Positions 36,007 to 46,891 of a DNA stretch of 64,000 nt are shown here, piece after piece (position 1 is the first letter of the stretch; the number at the start of each line of letters is the position of its first letter). Below the pieces are notes generated by a model. That model searched no databases. It was not told the origin of the DNA and worked only from the letters and a program-made list of their open reading frames with translations. The position numbers and the translations under genes are program-made. Source of the stretch: Scenedesmus sp. ARA3 (Eukaryota; Chlorophyta; Chlorophyceae; Sphaeropleales; Scenedesmaceae); assembly GCA_004335835.1 (NCBI GenBank), contig RWJK01001798.1:34916-98915 (forward strand), given 5' to 3'.

Positions 36007-37535
36007 CAGCTGCCAGTGCTGCATCTTGTGGGATGAGTGAACACGCAACTTTGCAAACATTTTACACTGCAGGCAGTTCATACGTGGACATGATGCATCC
36101 ACGGTGCCTGCTGCTGCTGCAGAACGCTGGTGTCACAGCAGGCTGCTGGTCTGGCCCTGCATGCTGCTGCAGTGTGCAGCAGCGGCCCTGGTAGATTGCT
36201 GGCAGTGAGTTGCATTCATACCGGGGCCAAGGCCGCCATGATTGTGGTTCCAAAGTTCCCTGTTGTTGTTCAAGGGGCATGGCACGTGCCGATGATCAGT
36301 TTGCTGCTGTGTTGTGTGGCACGTTCCTTGCTCGAGGTGTATGCTGCAAGCAGTCCAGTTTTTCATCTAATGCCAGCATGATGCTGGCACTTGTTGGTGC
36401 TGGCAGCAGCTGTTGCGGAGGATGTAATGTTAGCGAGCAGCGCGCCGAGCGTCGACTTGCTGCTGCAGCCATGCTGCAAGCCGTGCCACGCATGTAGCCG
36501 CTGGTGGCTGCGCATTAGTGTATGATGATGCAGGTTGACTGACCTGGGCCTTAGCACAGGCTCCATGGTGGCACAGCTGTGCTCTTGCAAAAGGCTGCAG
36601 CCTGCACGTCATAGTAGTTGACAAGTTGTATTGCTAGTGCAGTGCTTGCCTCCAAAGTTCTGATCCGGTACAGGTAACTTGTTGCTTTTGAACTGGATGT
36701 TACATGCTCAGCCGTTCGCCACCGCAAAATAATGCCAAAGCTCTCAAGGCTGTTACACCCAAGCCATGCTTGACGCTCAAACCCAGTGCAGGCAGCAAAC
36801 GCAAAAGCCCATTACTAAGCAGACCATTCAGTGGTGGGCACTGCATGCATGCCATCAGTGCACACATTTGACAGGCCAGCAGCTGCTTGCTACCAACGCC
36901 CCTGCATTGCGCATTTCAACCAAAAGCGACCACGTATTCTCAGCACTATGCACTCTGGTACGTCCGGCTATTCGTCACACTGCGTTTGGCGTCACCCAGC
37001 GCCACAGCAGGGCGCAAGCTGCAGAAAGCGAGGTGCGGATGCCCTTGCTGCAATGCATGAGACTGTTTAAATGACACACCACTGGCAGCATGCTCCGGGA
37101 TTGCTAACAGGACACAGCTCAGCAGCACAGCTCAGCAGAGGGTGCTGTCACGCGATGAAGGGCAGCATTGCCAAGTACTACCAACGCCTGGCCTCATTGC
37201 ATGCATGTTTGACCCACAGCAGCAACAACTGCAACTGCTACCACGTGTGTTGCACGACGGCAACACAGCCCAATGTGCAAAGCTACGTGTATGTCACAAG
37301 CTGATACTGCCGTTGAAAAGCCCATCAACAAACAACACCTATCGTATCATAAAAGGCCGTTTCAGCAGCAAGGCAATCAAGCAATTGACTGCAGCAACGC
37401 CACCATGGCAGATCAAACCTGATGTCAACACCAGCAACGCACTCTGCTGAGACACAAACACAGGCCGCAACCTACGCCATTTACTCAACAACCCACAGTG
37501 TGTCAGCACCTCGGCATTTCTTGACACCTCATCCA
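36007..37535. other. 3' flank of gene D and intergenic sequence
   Basis: No supportable gene. Short Ala/Cys/His frames only. It ends at LRR-related debris starting about 37536. Confidence 0.45.
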
Positions 37536-37860
37536 TTACTTCAAGTACATCACAAGGTTTTTACCCACCCCCACCCCCCAGCCCCACACAATGTGGCACA
37601 TCCCCCCCTCTACCCTCAGCTCCCGCAGCTTGAGGCCAGACAAGTCAGGCAGCCGCTGCAGGCTGCTGCAGCCCTCTAAATGCAGGTGCTCCAGAGATGC
37701 TGGCAGCTGTGCTGGCAGCTGCTGCAGGCTGCTGCACCCCTCGCAGGCTGCTGCAGGCTGCTGCACCCACCAGGCTATCACAGCCAGCCACACGCACAGC
37801 TCCCAGCTGCACACACCCAGTGACCCTCAACTCCTCCAGCTTGCACCCGACTTCTATCCC
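37536..37860 (-). pseudogene. LRR gene fragments
   Basis: Minus-strand sequence encodes LPAQLPASLEHLHLEGCSSL and LPDLSGLKLRELRVEGG, near copies of the last LRRs of the gene ending at 37872. A second out-of-frame copy of the 'GCxQLxxVRVxGC' end and a repeated GCAGGCTGCTGCA word follow. There is no start and frames are broken. It lies directly downstream of gene E. Confidence 0.75.
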
Positions 37861-37871
37861 TCATGATTCGT

Positions 37872-39652
37872 TCAGTTGAAGCGCACCAACACGCCGCCAG
37901 CACCGCCCATCCGTACACCTTCCAGCTGCACACACCCCTTCACTCGCAGCTCCCGCAGCCTGCTGCCAGCCAGGTCAGGCAGCTGCTGCAGGCTGCTGCA
38001 ACCCTCACAGTTGAGGTACTCAAGAGACGCCGGCAGCTGTGCTGGCAGCTGCTGCAGTGCTGTGCACCCTGCCATGAACAGCCTGCTCAGACGTGCAGGC
38101 AGCTGGGCTGGTAGCTGATGCAGCGCTGTACACTCTGAAATATCCAGCAGGTACAAGCCCTTAGGCAGCTGCTCTGGCAGCTGCTGCAGCTGCCGGCAGC
38201 CGTCCAGATGCAGCTCCCGGCAGCCGGCCACGGCTGGCAGTCGCTGGATTGGCACGTTGCTGCAGTAGAGATCGCCGATGTATGGCAGTGGGTCAGGCAG
38301 CTCTGTGATACCTGTGCCATCAATGGAGATCCACGTGTACCCATTGCCCGACAGCGCTGGAAGCTGCGTGACGTTTGGAAGGTGGCTGGCATGTAGGGAG
38401 TCCATTGTGTCAGGGAGCTCCGGTATCTCCCTCAGCAACTTGCATGCAGAGATGTCCAGAAAGCCGAGCTGTGTATGGGCTAGCTCTGGCAGCTGCCGCA
38501 GGCCGCGGCAGCCCTCGCACTTGAGGGATGTGATTCCTGCAGGCAGCTCCGGCAGCTGCAGCAGACAAGCATGTGCAAACAATTGAGGGAAGCGCCAGGT
38601 ATTGCAAGAAGTATGTTGGCAGACATGTCAAGACAGGGGTAAGGCGTCCTGCAAGGTGAAGAAAATGACACAAGCAGGCATGCAGCAGCACCTGCCAAAG
38701 CACCACAAACATGAGCCTCCTTCCTGCTCATGGTGTGGAACAATCTGTCCGCTCGAGCTGTTAGGCTAAGTCACAGCACAGCTGTGGAGCAAATGCTTTA
38801 CCCACCTCTGTCAATGCGTGGCAGCACTCTGCTTCTAGATCATCAAGGGTGTCCGGCAGCGCTGGCAAGCGCTGCAATCGCGCACAGCCGTTGCAGTTGA
38901 GCTCTGTGACAGCTGTGCTGCTCAGACTGCTTGGCAGCTCTGTGAGAGCAGCGCAGCCATCGCAGTGCAGCCATTCCAGCGTAGGCGGCACCTCTGGCAG
39001 GCAGCGCAGGTTCTTGCAGCCTGAGACCTGCAAGTACTGCAAGTGTGCTGGCAGGAGCGGCAGCTCCTTGATGTGCTGGCTCTTGATGCACAGGTGAGTC
39101 AGCGTCCTGCAAACACAAATACAACTACTAATAACAGGTATAGCAAAAGTTGAAAGGAATGGATGCAGCATGGTAGATCGCTGTAGCAATTGGCAAAAGC
39201 GGCACTGCTGCAAATGTCAATAGCTGGATGTGCTGAGCAGACAGTCAGTGAACAGGACAATCAAGGAGCAGTTCCACCACAACTGGATGATCAGGCATGT
39301 GTGCATTGGTGGCACTGGCTGGTAGTCTGATGGGTGTGGATGCCGTTCGGCGCTGCAGTGTTCTTGCTGCTGCTGTACAGACATATCACCTGCTAGCTGC
39401 AATCAGGCCCTGCAGCAACTGCTGCGGTGGGTTGAAGGTGACCGTCAAAAAAAGGGTTTTAATAGACACGATGTTCTTGTGCAGCCAGCAGATGGCAGAG
39501 GGCGAGCCGTCCATTGCGAAGTAAATGTCTCCGTACGCCTCCCACGACGCCCGCAGCGTCTGGTAACCAGAGCAGACGCATCTTAAAATTGCCAGGTCCT
39601 TTGGAGACAGCAGAGGAAGGCACAGCTGCGCAACTTGCATGTGCTTGTCCAT
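37872..39652 (-). CDS. F-box-like LRR protein (gene E)
   Basis: Exons 39390-39652, 38806-39106 and 37872-38555, total 1,248 nt, 415 residues, phases 2 and 0. The N-terminal 88 residues form an F-box-like module (AQLCLPLLSPKDLAILRCVC, then W and 'SxICWLHKN'). The rest is leucine-rich repeats of the short 'L-P-x-L-P-x-x-L-x-x-L-x-x-x-x-C-x-x-L' kind, about 21 residues each, with Cys at the Asn position. The LPxLP form resembles bacterial effector-type LRRs more than plant RI-type. There is no signal peptide. A role as substrate receptor of an SCF-type ubiquitin ligase is inferred from the layout only. It has the same three-exon plan as genes F, J, K and L. It appears intact. Confidence 0.85.
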
Positions 39653-40640
39653 GTTTGGGTGAGTGGGCCGGCTCTCGCCAAGGCTTTGAGCAGCGTGAGC
39701 GCAATACTTTAACTGGAACAAGACACTTGTATGATGGACAAGTCATGCAGGGGACAATGACGGCCTTCATCGTGACGGTGTCACTCAACCCCCTCGCCAG
39801 TTCAAAGAGGGTGTCACAAATTCAAATTGCAATTGTGGCACTGGTCTCCTCCCCTGCGCCTCCTGCAGGAGGCATCAACCACAGCAGATATCACTTCTCC
39901 TGAGCTAGCTGAAGTTGATGGACTCAGTTCAGCCTTTGGTGCCTACCGTGCAAGCCTTGAAAGCCGAGTGTTGCCCACGCAACTTGAGCCCAAAGCAAGG
40001 CTGTGACTCATGATATGTGTGTTACAAGACGTGAACACTGCCCGAGCAATAACAGGCTCATTCGGCAGCCATTTTATCCGACACCACACGAAGCTGGCCA
40101 GCTGTCACATGGACTCTAGGAATTTGGCACGCGACAATATGGCAAACAGCCCCTAAACCCGACTACTTGTACATGTACAAGTGCTGTACAGCAGCCCTGC
40201 TTAGCCACTGCACGGCATCCTTCTGCCCAGTCCATGCCCTGTGCTCCTTGACTCACAACCCAGTCACACATTGAGTGAGTATATCTCACATGAACAGCCC
40301 GTTCACGCGCAACACTTACGTGCTTTCAGATGCAAACGGCCAACAATGAACAGCAACCATTTCCAGATGCCAGCTCAACACAGCAGCGGCTGCCAATCAT
40401 AGAGCAATGTGCAACACACGCAGCCTTCGGCCTTCAGCACAAAGCACCTCAATCTCGTGCAGCCAGCCTAGTACACGCATGCAGGCTCAGCAGTGCTGCT
40501 GCGCGTGTGGTGCCGCCTGAGCTGCTGCGAGGCTTGATCAAGTGCTGAACTAACGACAAACAGCATGATCACGCTCATCACTTTTTTCACATAAACACAG
40601 CAGCAGCTTTCGCAGAGCCACCAGCGCAACGCCACCAGCC
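39653..40640. other. Intergenic, upstream of gene E
   Basis: No gene recognised. It should hold the promoter of gene E (minus) and the 3' flank of gene F. Confidence 0.5.
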
Positions 40641-40715
40641 ACCTCCATCACTGCAGGCGCACCACCAGCTCCCTGCAGCCAGCTGTGCGTACTTCCTGCA
40701 GTGCAGAGCACCCCT

Positions 40716-41575
40716 TCACTCGCAGCTCCTGCAGCCCGCTGCCAGCCAGGTCAGGCAGCTGCTGCAGCCCTCGCAGTTGATGTACTCAAGAGATGCTGGC
40801 AGCTGCGCTGGCAGCTGCTGTAGTGCTGTGCACTCGTTCATGCGCAGCGTGCGCAATGTGGGCGGCAGCTGCGCTGGCAGCTGCTGCAGCCCGGTACACT
40901 CTCCAAATTCCAAGACCTCCCAGTTTGCAGGCAGCGGCTCTGCAAGCTGCTGCAGCCGCTTGCATCTAGGAACGTCCAGGTGCCTGCAGCTTGGAATCAT
41001 TGGCAGGAACTGGATGCGAGTGCCACTGCAGTTGAACCTTTCGATGCTGTGAAGGGGTTCCGGCAGTTCTGTGATGCGTGTGTCGCAGATGTGGATGGTG
41101 TGGCAGCCGTTAGATGGCAATTGCGGCAGCCGGCGCACGTGTCGCAGGCTGTCTGCATACAGGGCTTCCAGGCTTGGCGGCAGCTCCGGGATCGATGTCA
41201 GCAGGCGGCAGTCGCAGCAGTTCAGCATCTCCAGGGCTGTATGGGCAAGCGCTGGCAGCTGCCACAGTGACGTGCAGCTCTCGCATGACAGGTCGGTGAT
41301 TGACGCTGGCAGTTTTGGCAGCTGTGAGCAGCAGGGCAGCTGCAAAATCGTTTCTGGAAAGCGTGAAATCAACCGGCATAGTAGTGGTTGGAGTGGGCTA
41401 TGTCCTGCAGGTGCAGCTCGCAGCTGCAATGCCAGAGCAGTGCTCCCTGCGCTGTTGCCTGAAAGGTTGTATGCCCACTTCTGCAGCAACACATGCCTGA
41501 GCTGCTGCCAGTTTATGTTTTGCTGCTGTTTTGTTGATGGAGAACAGTGCACAGAATCGGCAACATGGGCTTTCT

Positions 41576-41611
<36 letters not shown>

Positions 41612-42572
41612 ATTTTCATGATGCTATAGCTGTGCCGCCCTGCTGACAGACTACAAACAAGCAGTGACTCACCTGTGAAAGGGAGCTGCAGGCGTACAGG
41701 TTTAGAGATTGCAAGCCCTCAGGCAGCTCCGGCAGCTGCTGCAAGTTGTCACACTGGCTTGCATGTATGTGTGTGATGCGCCCAGGCAGCCCTGGGATGC
41801 TTATCAGCTTGGGGCAGCTGTGGCACGACAGATCTGCCACGGCAGTGCTGCTCAGACTAGCTGGCAGTGCTGTGAGTGCCGTGCAGTCGCTGCACTCCAA
41901 CACTCGCAGTGTGGGAGGGAGGTCCAGCAGGCAGCGCAGTTTCCTGCAGCCTGACACACGCAGCGACTGCAGTTGTGCTGGCAGGGGCGGCAGCTCCTCT
42001 ATGTGCTGGCTCTTGATGCTCAGGCGCGTCAGCGTCCTGCAGTCACACATTACAGAAATATCAGGAGCTCAGCAACAGGTGTGTTGCTTTGTGACTTTGC
42101 AGGGGTGCAGCCCATGCAGCCACCAGTGCATCATGGAGCGGGTTGCATTGCGTGAACAGCTGGGAGTGCTCAGGAGGCAGCCGATTACACACAGCACATG
42201 CAAATCGTGGCGCACTGTTTGTCTGTTAACGTTTTGCATGATGGTATCAAGCGTTGATGGTGCCCTTGATGCGGATGGTGCAGGGTGCTGCATTGTTAAC
42301 ACCACTCGCCTGCTGGCTGAGACCAGGCCCTGCAGCAGCTGCGTTGGTAGGTTGAAGATGACTTCCAGGAACACGGACTTGATGGACACGATGTTCTTGT
42401 GCAGCCAGGAGATGGCAGACGGCGATGCACTCAGCGTGAAATGGATGTTTCCGTAGGCCTCCCGCGACACTCGCAGCTTCTGAAACTCAGAGCAGACGCA
42501 TTTAAGTATGGACACATCTTCTGGCGAAAGCAAAGGAAGGTACAGCTGAGCGACTTGCACGTGCTTCTCCAT
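40716..42572 (-). CDS. F-box-like LRR protein with frameshifted C-terminus (gene F)
   Basis: Exons 42310-42572, 41673-42036 and 40716-41321, 410 residues as read. Exon 1 has the same 263-nt length as gene E exon 1, but its donor is GC (AGCAG|GCGAGT), so intron 1 is a GC-AG intron. Exon 3 could alternatively start at 41339. The F-box-like start is VAQLYLPLLSPEDVSILKCV; LRRs follow as in gene E. Near 40757 the sequence lacks 10 nt (CTGCAGCAGC) present in gene E. This shifts the frame and ends the protein at 40716 with a Cys-rich tail. The old frame stays open to a TGA at 40648-40650 and still encodes ELRVKGCSALQEV-like sequence. Confidence 0.78.
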
Positions 42573-43240
42573 GTTGTGGTCGAGTGACCCGCTGTCTTGT
42601 GCAAGTTGGGTGCATATACAGACATAACCGTCACCGGAAACGGTTTAGAATCGGCTGATGCAAGCGAATAGCCTTCCTCACCGCCACCCAGCCTGTCAAC
42701 ATTTGAATCTGAATAACAGGGTTGTGGAAGACAGGGTGCAGGTGTCTGACCAGGTCTGACATCAGAGGCATAAAGAGTTGCGCCAGGTGGCAAGAAGCCT
42801 CAGGTTCTCCTGGTGTACTCGGTTCCAAGCGACCTCACACGTGATGTCTCGCTGTTTGTACAGCGCTGTAGGAGAGTCGGCCCAGCAGTGCTGCCCCAGC
42901 AAAAGTAAGGCGGCCCAAGGCCACAGCCCGGCTGCATGCTCAGGCTGAGCATGCTGCTTTCAGACTGAAGCCAGTCCCGGACAACAGTCACCAGCGCACA
43001 GCAGGGATACACGTTACATATCTCAGCACGTGCTGGTTGCTCAAAAAATTCCACAGCACAAGTCACTTGGCGGAGTCCGCCACCGAGCAGCACCAGCACC
43101 GATGATCGCCAGCGGTCACAGGAGGCTGTTCTTCTCATCACGTTTTGAACTTCTAGGCAGACAACACGCAACCGCGTGCTATGAAAGCACGACACAGCCA
43201 ATGCGCCATCACGCTGTGACTCATCAGCTGACAACATACA
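42573..43240. other. Intergenic between gene F and FKBP gene
   Basis: No supportable gene. A 66-codon minus frame (42631-42828) has normal composition but no splice partner, domain or context. TTACA (minus TGTAA) at about 43013 could be the FKBP poly(A) signal. Confidence 0.4.
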
Positions 43241-43274
43241 ACAGCCCACACTGTGGGCCCATACTGTGGGCTGT
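43241..43274 (-). other. Perfect 10-bp inverted repeat after the FKBP stop codon
   Basis: ACAGCCCACA at 43241-43250 pairs with TGTGGGCTGT at 43265-43274 across a 14-nt loop. It lies within 40 nt downstream of the FKBP stop on the minus strand, so it would fold in the 3' UTR. Function unknown. Confidence 0.6.
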
Positions 43275-43280
43275 GACAGC

Positions 43281-45263
43281 CTATGATGGAGGGATGGACA
43301 CGCGCAGCAGCTCCACTTCATACTCAAGCTGCGCTCCGGGCGGAATCAGGCCCTGCTTGTCAGGCACGTGCTCAGTGGGCCGCATCACGTAGCCCCTGTC
43401 CCCAAACCCAAGCTCGGGCGGCACGCTGACGATGCGCTTGCCGCCTGCCTTCATGCCCTTCAGCGCTTCCTCCAGCCCGGGGCTCATGCAAGCAACAAAC
43501 GGCCTGCAGGAAAGCAGCAAAGCACAGCAGCAGAGTGTGATGAGCAGCACGTTGACAATGCGCTTGCTGCCTGCCATCATACAATACCCTTCAGAGCCTC
43601 CTCCAGGCCCGGGCTCATGCCTGCAGCAAACGGCCGGCAGGAAAGGCAAGCAGCAGAGTGCACGAGCAGCAGTTCGCAGCAGCAGCTGATATGAGGCCCA
43701 TCAGAGCCTCCTCCAACCCTGGGCTCATGCGAGCAACAAACGGCCTGCAGGAAAGCAGGGAAGCATAGCAGCAGAGTGTGAAAGGGGTTCAACGCGAAAG
43801 CAGGTCATACATTACAAGCTTAAGCATAATACAAGCAGAGTGCGTTGAGCAGCAGCAGGGTGTGTCTGACGATGGAGTTCAACTCAGTGGCAAGTGCGGC
43901 AAGTTGCTGGGTGAACAGCAGCTGCCTGCAGGTGTGACACCAAGCGAGCGACCATACCGGCATGACTTGGAGCTGCTATGAATAGCTGGCTGCATACATG
44001 CAACTGCTGTCGGCTGATTCAGTGATACTCTGTGTCATGCAGTGCTGATGTTGCTGCCTGTGGTGCTGCAAGCCACTGCTGGTCCCTTTACAGCGTGCCA
44101 GTCAGCTGTGGCAGCCGTTGACCAACAACCACAGCACTCCATGTTAACAGCAGCCTGAACTGCCCACGCACCTGCCGCCAAACAGCAGCACGATGGGCTT
44201 GCCCCTGGCCTTGGTGTTCTCAAACTCCACGCCATCAGCACGCCCGCTGCAGGACAAGCAGCAGCAGCAGCAGCACCAGCAGCAGCAGCAGCAGCAGCAA
44301 CAGCAGGAAGCACAGCTGCATCAGTTGCCCCAAAAAGCCTGGCACCATATTGCTGTTCAATATCTGCACAAGCGGAGCCCAGCTGCAACAACATGCAGCA
44401 TCTTGCTTCTGCTGACAAAAAAACAGTGCGACGTTGCCTGATTCCGTGACAGCTACTGTGCTCCCTGCTGCTTTCCCGCCCATGCAATGCTAGCCACAAT
44501 AGCAGTGCAGCTCACATGTAGTCCAGCACCACCAGCAGTCCCTTGCTTGGCTGCTGCCCGCCTCCCACGCGCAGCTCCTTGTAGCTCACTCCAGACGGCA
44601 GCGTCACTGCCGGGCTATCTGCAACATCCACTGTGCCTGCTTTCTCTGCTGCCACCTCCATGCGTGTTTTGACCTGCTCTCCTAGCGTGCCAACTGCCAG
44701 GAAGCCTAGCCATGCCAGGCCGCCAGCCAGCCTGAATGACAAACATGTTCAAGGCACTGTTGAGCATCGAAAACGTGGATGTGAACATGCAGGAATGTGT
44801 TATAGGAGTGAGATGCCGTAAAAGTGTGCTGCTGCCCAGCCTGGTTGCAATTCCCTGCACACTAGCAGGGGCGGTTGCTGCTGAGCAGGCGGATTGGCTG
44901 CAGGGGCTATACGGCGGCCCCAAGACACCACAATCGCGCAGTGTAGCAGTATTGAGGTTTGAGATCTTAAACCACCGGCATGGCACGCTTGTAAGCTCAC
45001 CCAAATCTCCGAGACATGAAGGACGCAATGGGATCGGTCGAGTCTGGCGTGCGCACGCGCTTCTGTGTGCCCTCCATGCTGCTCATGCTGGCACCGGGGG
45101 TTGGCTGCTGCTGCGCTGCTGCTGGTGGCTGCTCAGCTGCTGGCTGTGCTGCTGCTGAAGATGTTGACTCATCAGCACGGCTGATGATGCTGTGCCTGCT
45201 GTGTGTCCGAGCACTGCCTGCGGGCAAGTTGCAGCCATGAAACACACATTGGCGATGGTGCAT
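43281..45263 (-). CDS. Plastid-type FKBP peptidyl-prolyl isomerase, FKBP17-like
   Basis: Exons 45001-45263, 44516-44731, 44172-44246 and 43281-43503, total 777 nt, 258 residues, all junctions phase 2. The N-terminal 80 residues are Ser/Ala/Gln/Arg-rich and transit-peptide-like; the exact ATG is uncertain (an acceptor-like CGCAG lies just inside). Next comes SRRFGLAGGLAWLGFLAVGT, a hydrophobic segment typical of the plant FKBP17 group, then the FKBP domain: LPSGVSYKELRVGGGQQPSK, VLDYIGRADG, MKAGGKRIVSVPPELGFGDR, and a C-terminal LEYEVELL strand. The family folds or scaffolds proteins at prolyl bonds. Plastid location is inferred. Active-site aromatic residues are only partly conserved, as is common for plastid FKBPs. 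It is head-to-head with the thioesterase gene. Confidence 0.88.
43530..43755 (-). repeat. Two intronic copies of the FKBP last-exon 5' end
   Basis: Copies at about 43540-43640 and 43684-43755 repeat 43430-43510: the acceptor plus the RPFVACMSPGLEEALKGMKA-coding block. The nearer copy reads CRPFAAGMSPGLEEALKG and also carries a KRIV block; the farther one is frame-broken. Both lie in intron 3. Confidence 0.88.
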
Positions 45264-46000
45264 GCTTCATCGTGTTTAAGTTCAGCACCTTGATGGTCTG
45301 GAAGCATGGCCAGGCGTACCAGGCACTGGTGCAGCACATCTGATGTGTGTGGTAGACCAGCAGCGCTGGTGCTGCTGCTGCACCTGGGTGGGTGCTGCTG
45401 ATGGAATACCTATTGCACGCATGTTGTTGAACAAAAAGATACAACAATATGGTCCAACGAGTTCTTCTGTCTACGGTGGGATTGCCTTGCTGATGCTGGT
45501 GCTGATAGTGGCACTGCTGCACTCAGTGTTGCGCTTGCTTGCACTTCAGCTTGACCGACATATCCAAATGCAGTGTTGCAGCTGTTCAAGAACTATGCCA
45601 GGTTGCTCACCGGTCGTATAGGTCCCAACAGCCTTAACAGAGCACAATTTGTCATCGCCTGCATTCTCTGAGCATTACTCAACCCCTCACCTTCTCACAT
45701 CCATTATATTACGGTTTGATTGACAAAAGTGACGACCAGAACTCTCTACTTTGCGGTGATACTTCTGGGACTTGATTCCTTGCGAGGCGTTCCCATTACA
45801 CAAGTTCCAACAAGAGGCTCGCGGCTCCACACCCCTCACTCGTGTTCTTATCACTTTATCCTTGCTTGTTCAAGTACATATCTGCAGCCGGAGCTTGCGG
45901 CTGCTGCAGCGGCAGCCAAGAGGGCGGGAGCAGCAGGAGCTGCCAGTTGTAGAATCCAATCGCAAGGGGCTGGGCTGCTCGGCAGCCATATAGGGGCAGA
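45264..46000. promoter_or_regulatory. Shared upstream region of FKBP and thioesterase genes
   Basis: A 737-bp interval between two divergent start codons. No coding evidence. I see no specific promoter motif, so the label rests only on gene orientation. Confidence 0.4.
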
Positions 46001-46854
46001 ATGTTCCCCAGGCACCTGTTACGCAACTGGGCCAAGCATGCACAGGCTTGGCAGGCCCGCAACAGCATGGGCAGGCGCGGCCTCAATAGCAGCAACACCA
46101 GATGGCAACCAGTGCGCAACATATCAGCAGCAGCAGCGGCTGGTGCTGGTGCAGCAGGTGGTGCTATAGGTTTCTTAGCTAGGGCTGCTTGGCATTCACG
46201 ATTTGCACTTGGCGTAGCTGGCGGAGCAGCAGGCACAGCAGCATGGAAGTGGCGGGAAGACCAGGACAATGTCGGGCCTTTTGAGACTCAAGACATTGCA
46301 TGGGTGCAGGTGAGCAAGTGCAGCACACAGCTGTCATGCTAGTAATGATGATGGTTCGTGTATTGCACGACTCCTGTGTGCAACTGCATATGCTGCGCAT
46401 CTGCACTCCCTGGTGTCGCGCCATGCTCTGCAGTGAGGAGCTGGAACAGTACTTGACAATGTGCACGCCAGTGCTGTGGGGCCAAGTCAGACCTGGCAGG
46501 AAGCAGCAGCAGTTGCAGCTGCAGAGGTAGCTCTGACTGCAGTTGTGTGTTCATGTTGATGTGTCTGCGCTGCAGCAGTGATGCGTGCAGCAGTGCTGTG
46601 TGGCTGTGATGCAGACGTGTGTCCCACAGCTGCATTGGCCTTCTTCTTGTGCTTTTTTACCTTCTGTGTAGTAGACAAGAACAGCTCTAGGCTACAGCTT
46701 TTGCTGCTTCGGTCACTGCTGCTGCTCCTTCTGTTGGTGCTTGCAGGAGCTGGCAGGGCAGCCGGGCATGAAGGAGATGCTGGTGCCGGGGCAGATGCTG
46801 CGCAAGCACCCAGTGGGGCAGCTGCTGACAGAGGACGATCACCTGGTGAGCTGC

Positions 46855-46891
<37 letters not shown>

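Noticed and set aside
42631..42828. 66-codon minus frame upstream of gene F
   Set aside because: Reasonable composition but no domain, partner exon or supporting context; I could not call it a gene.
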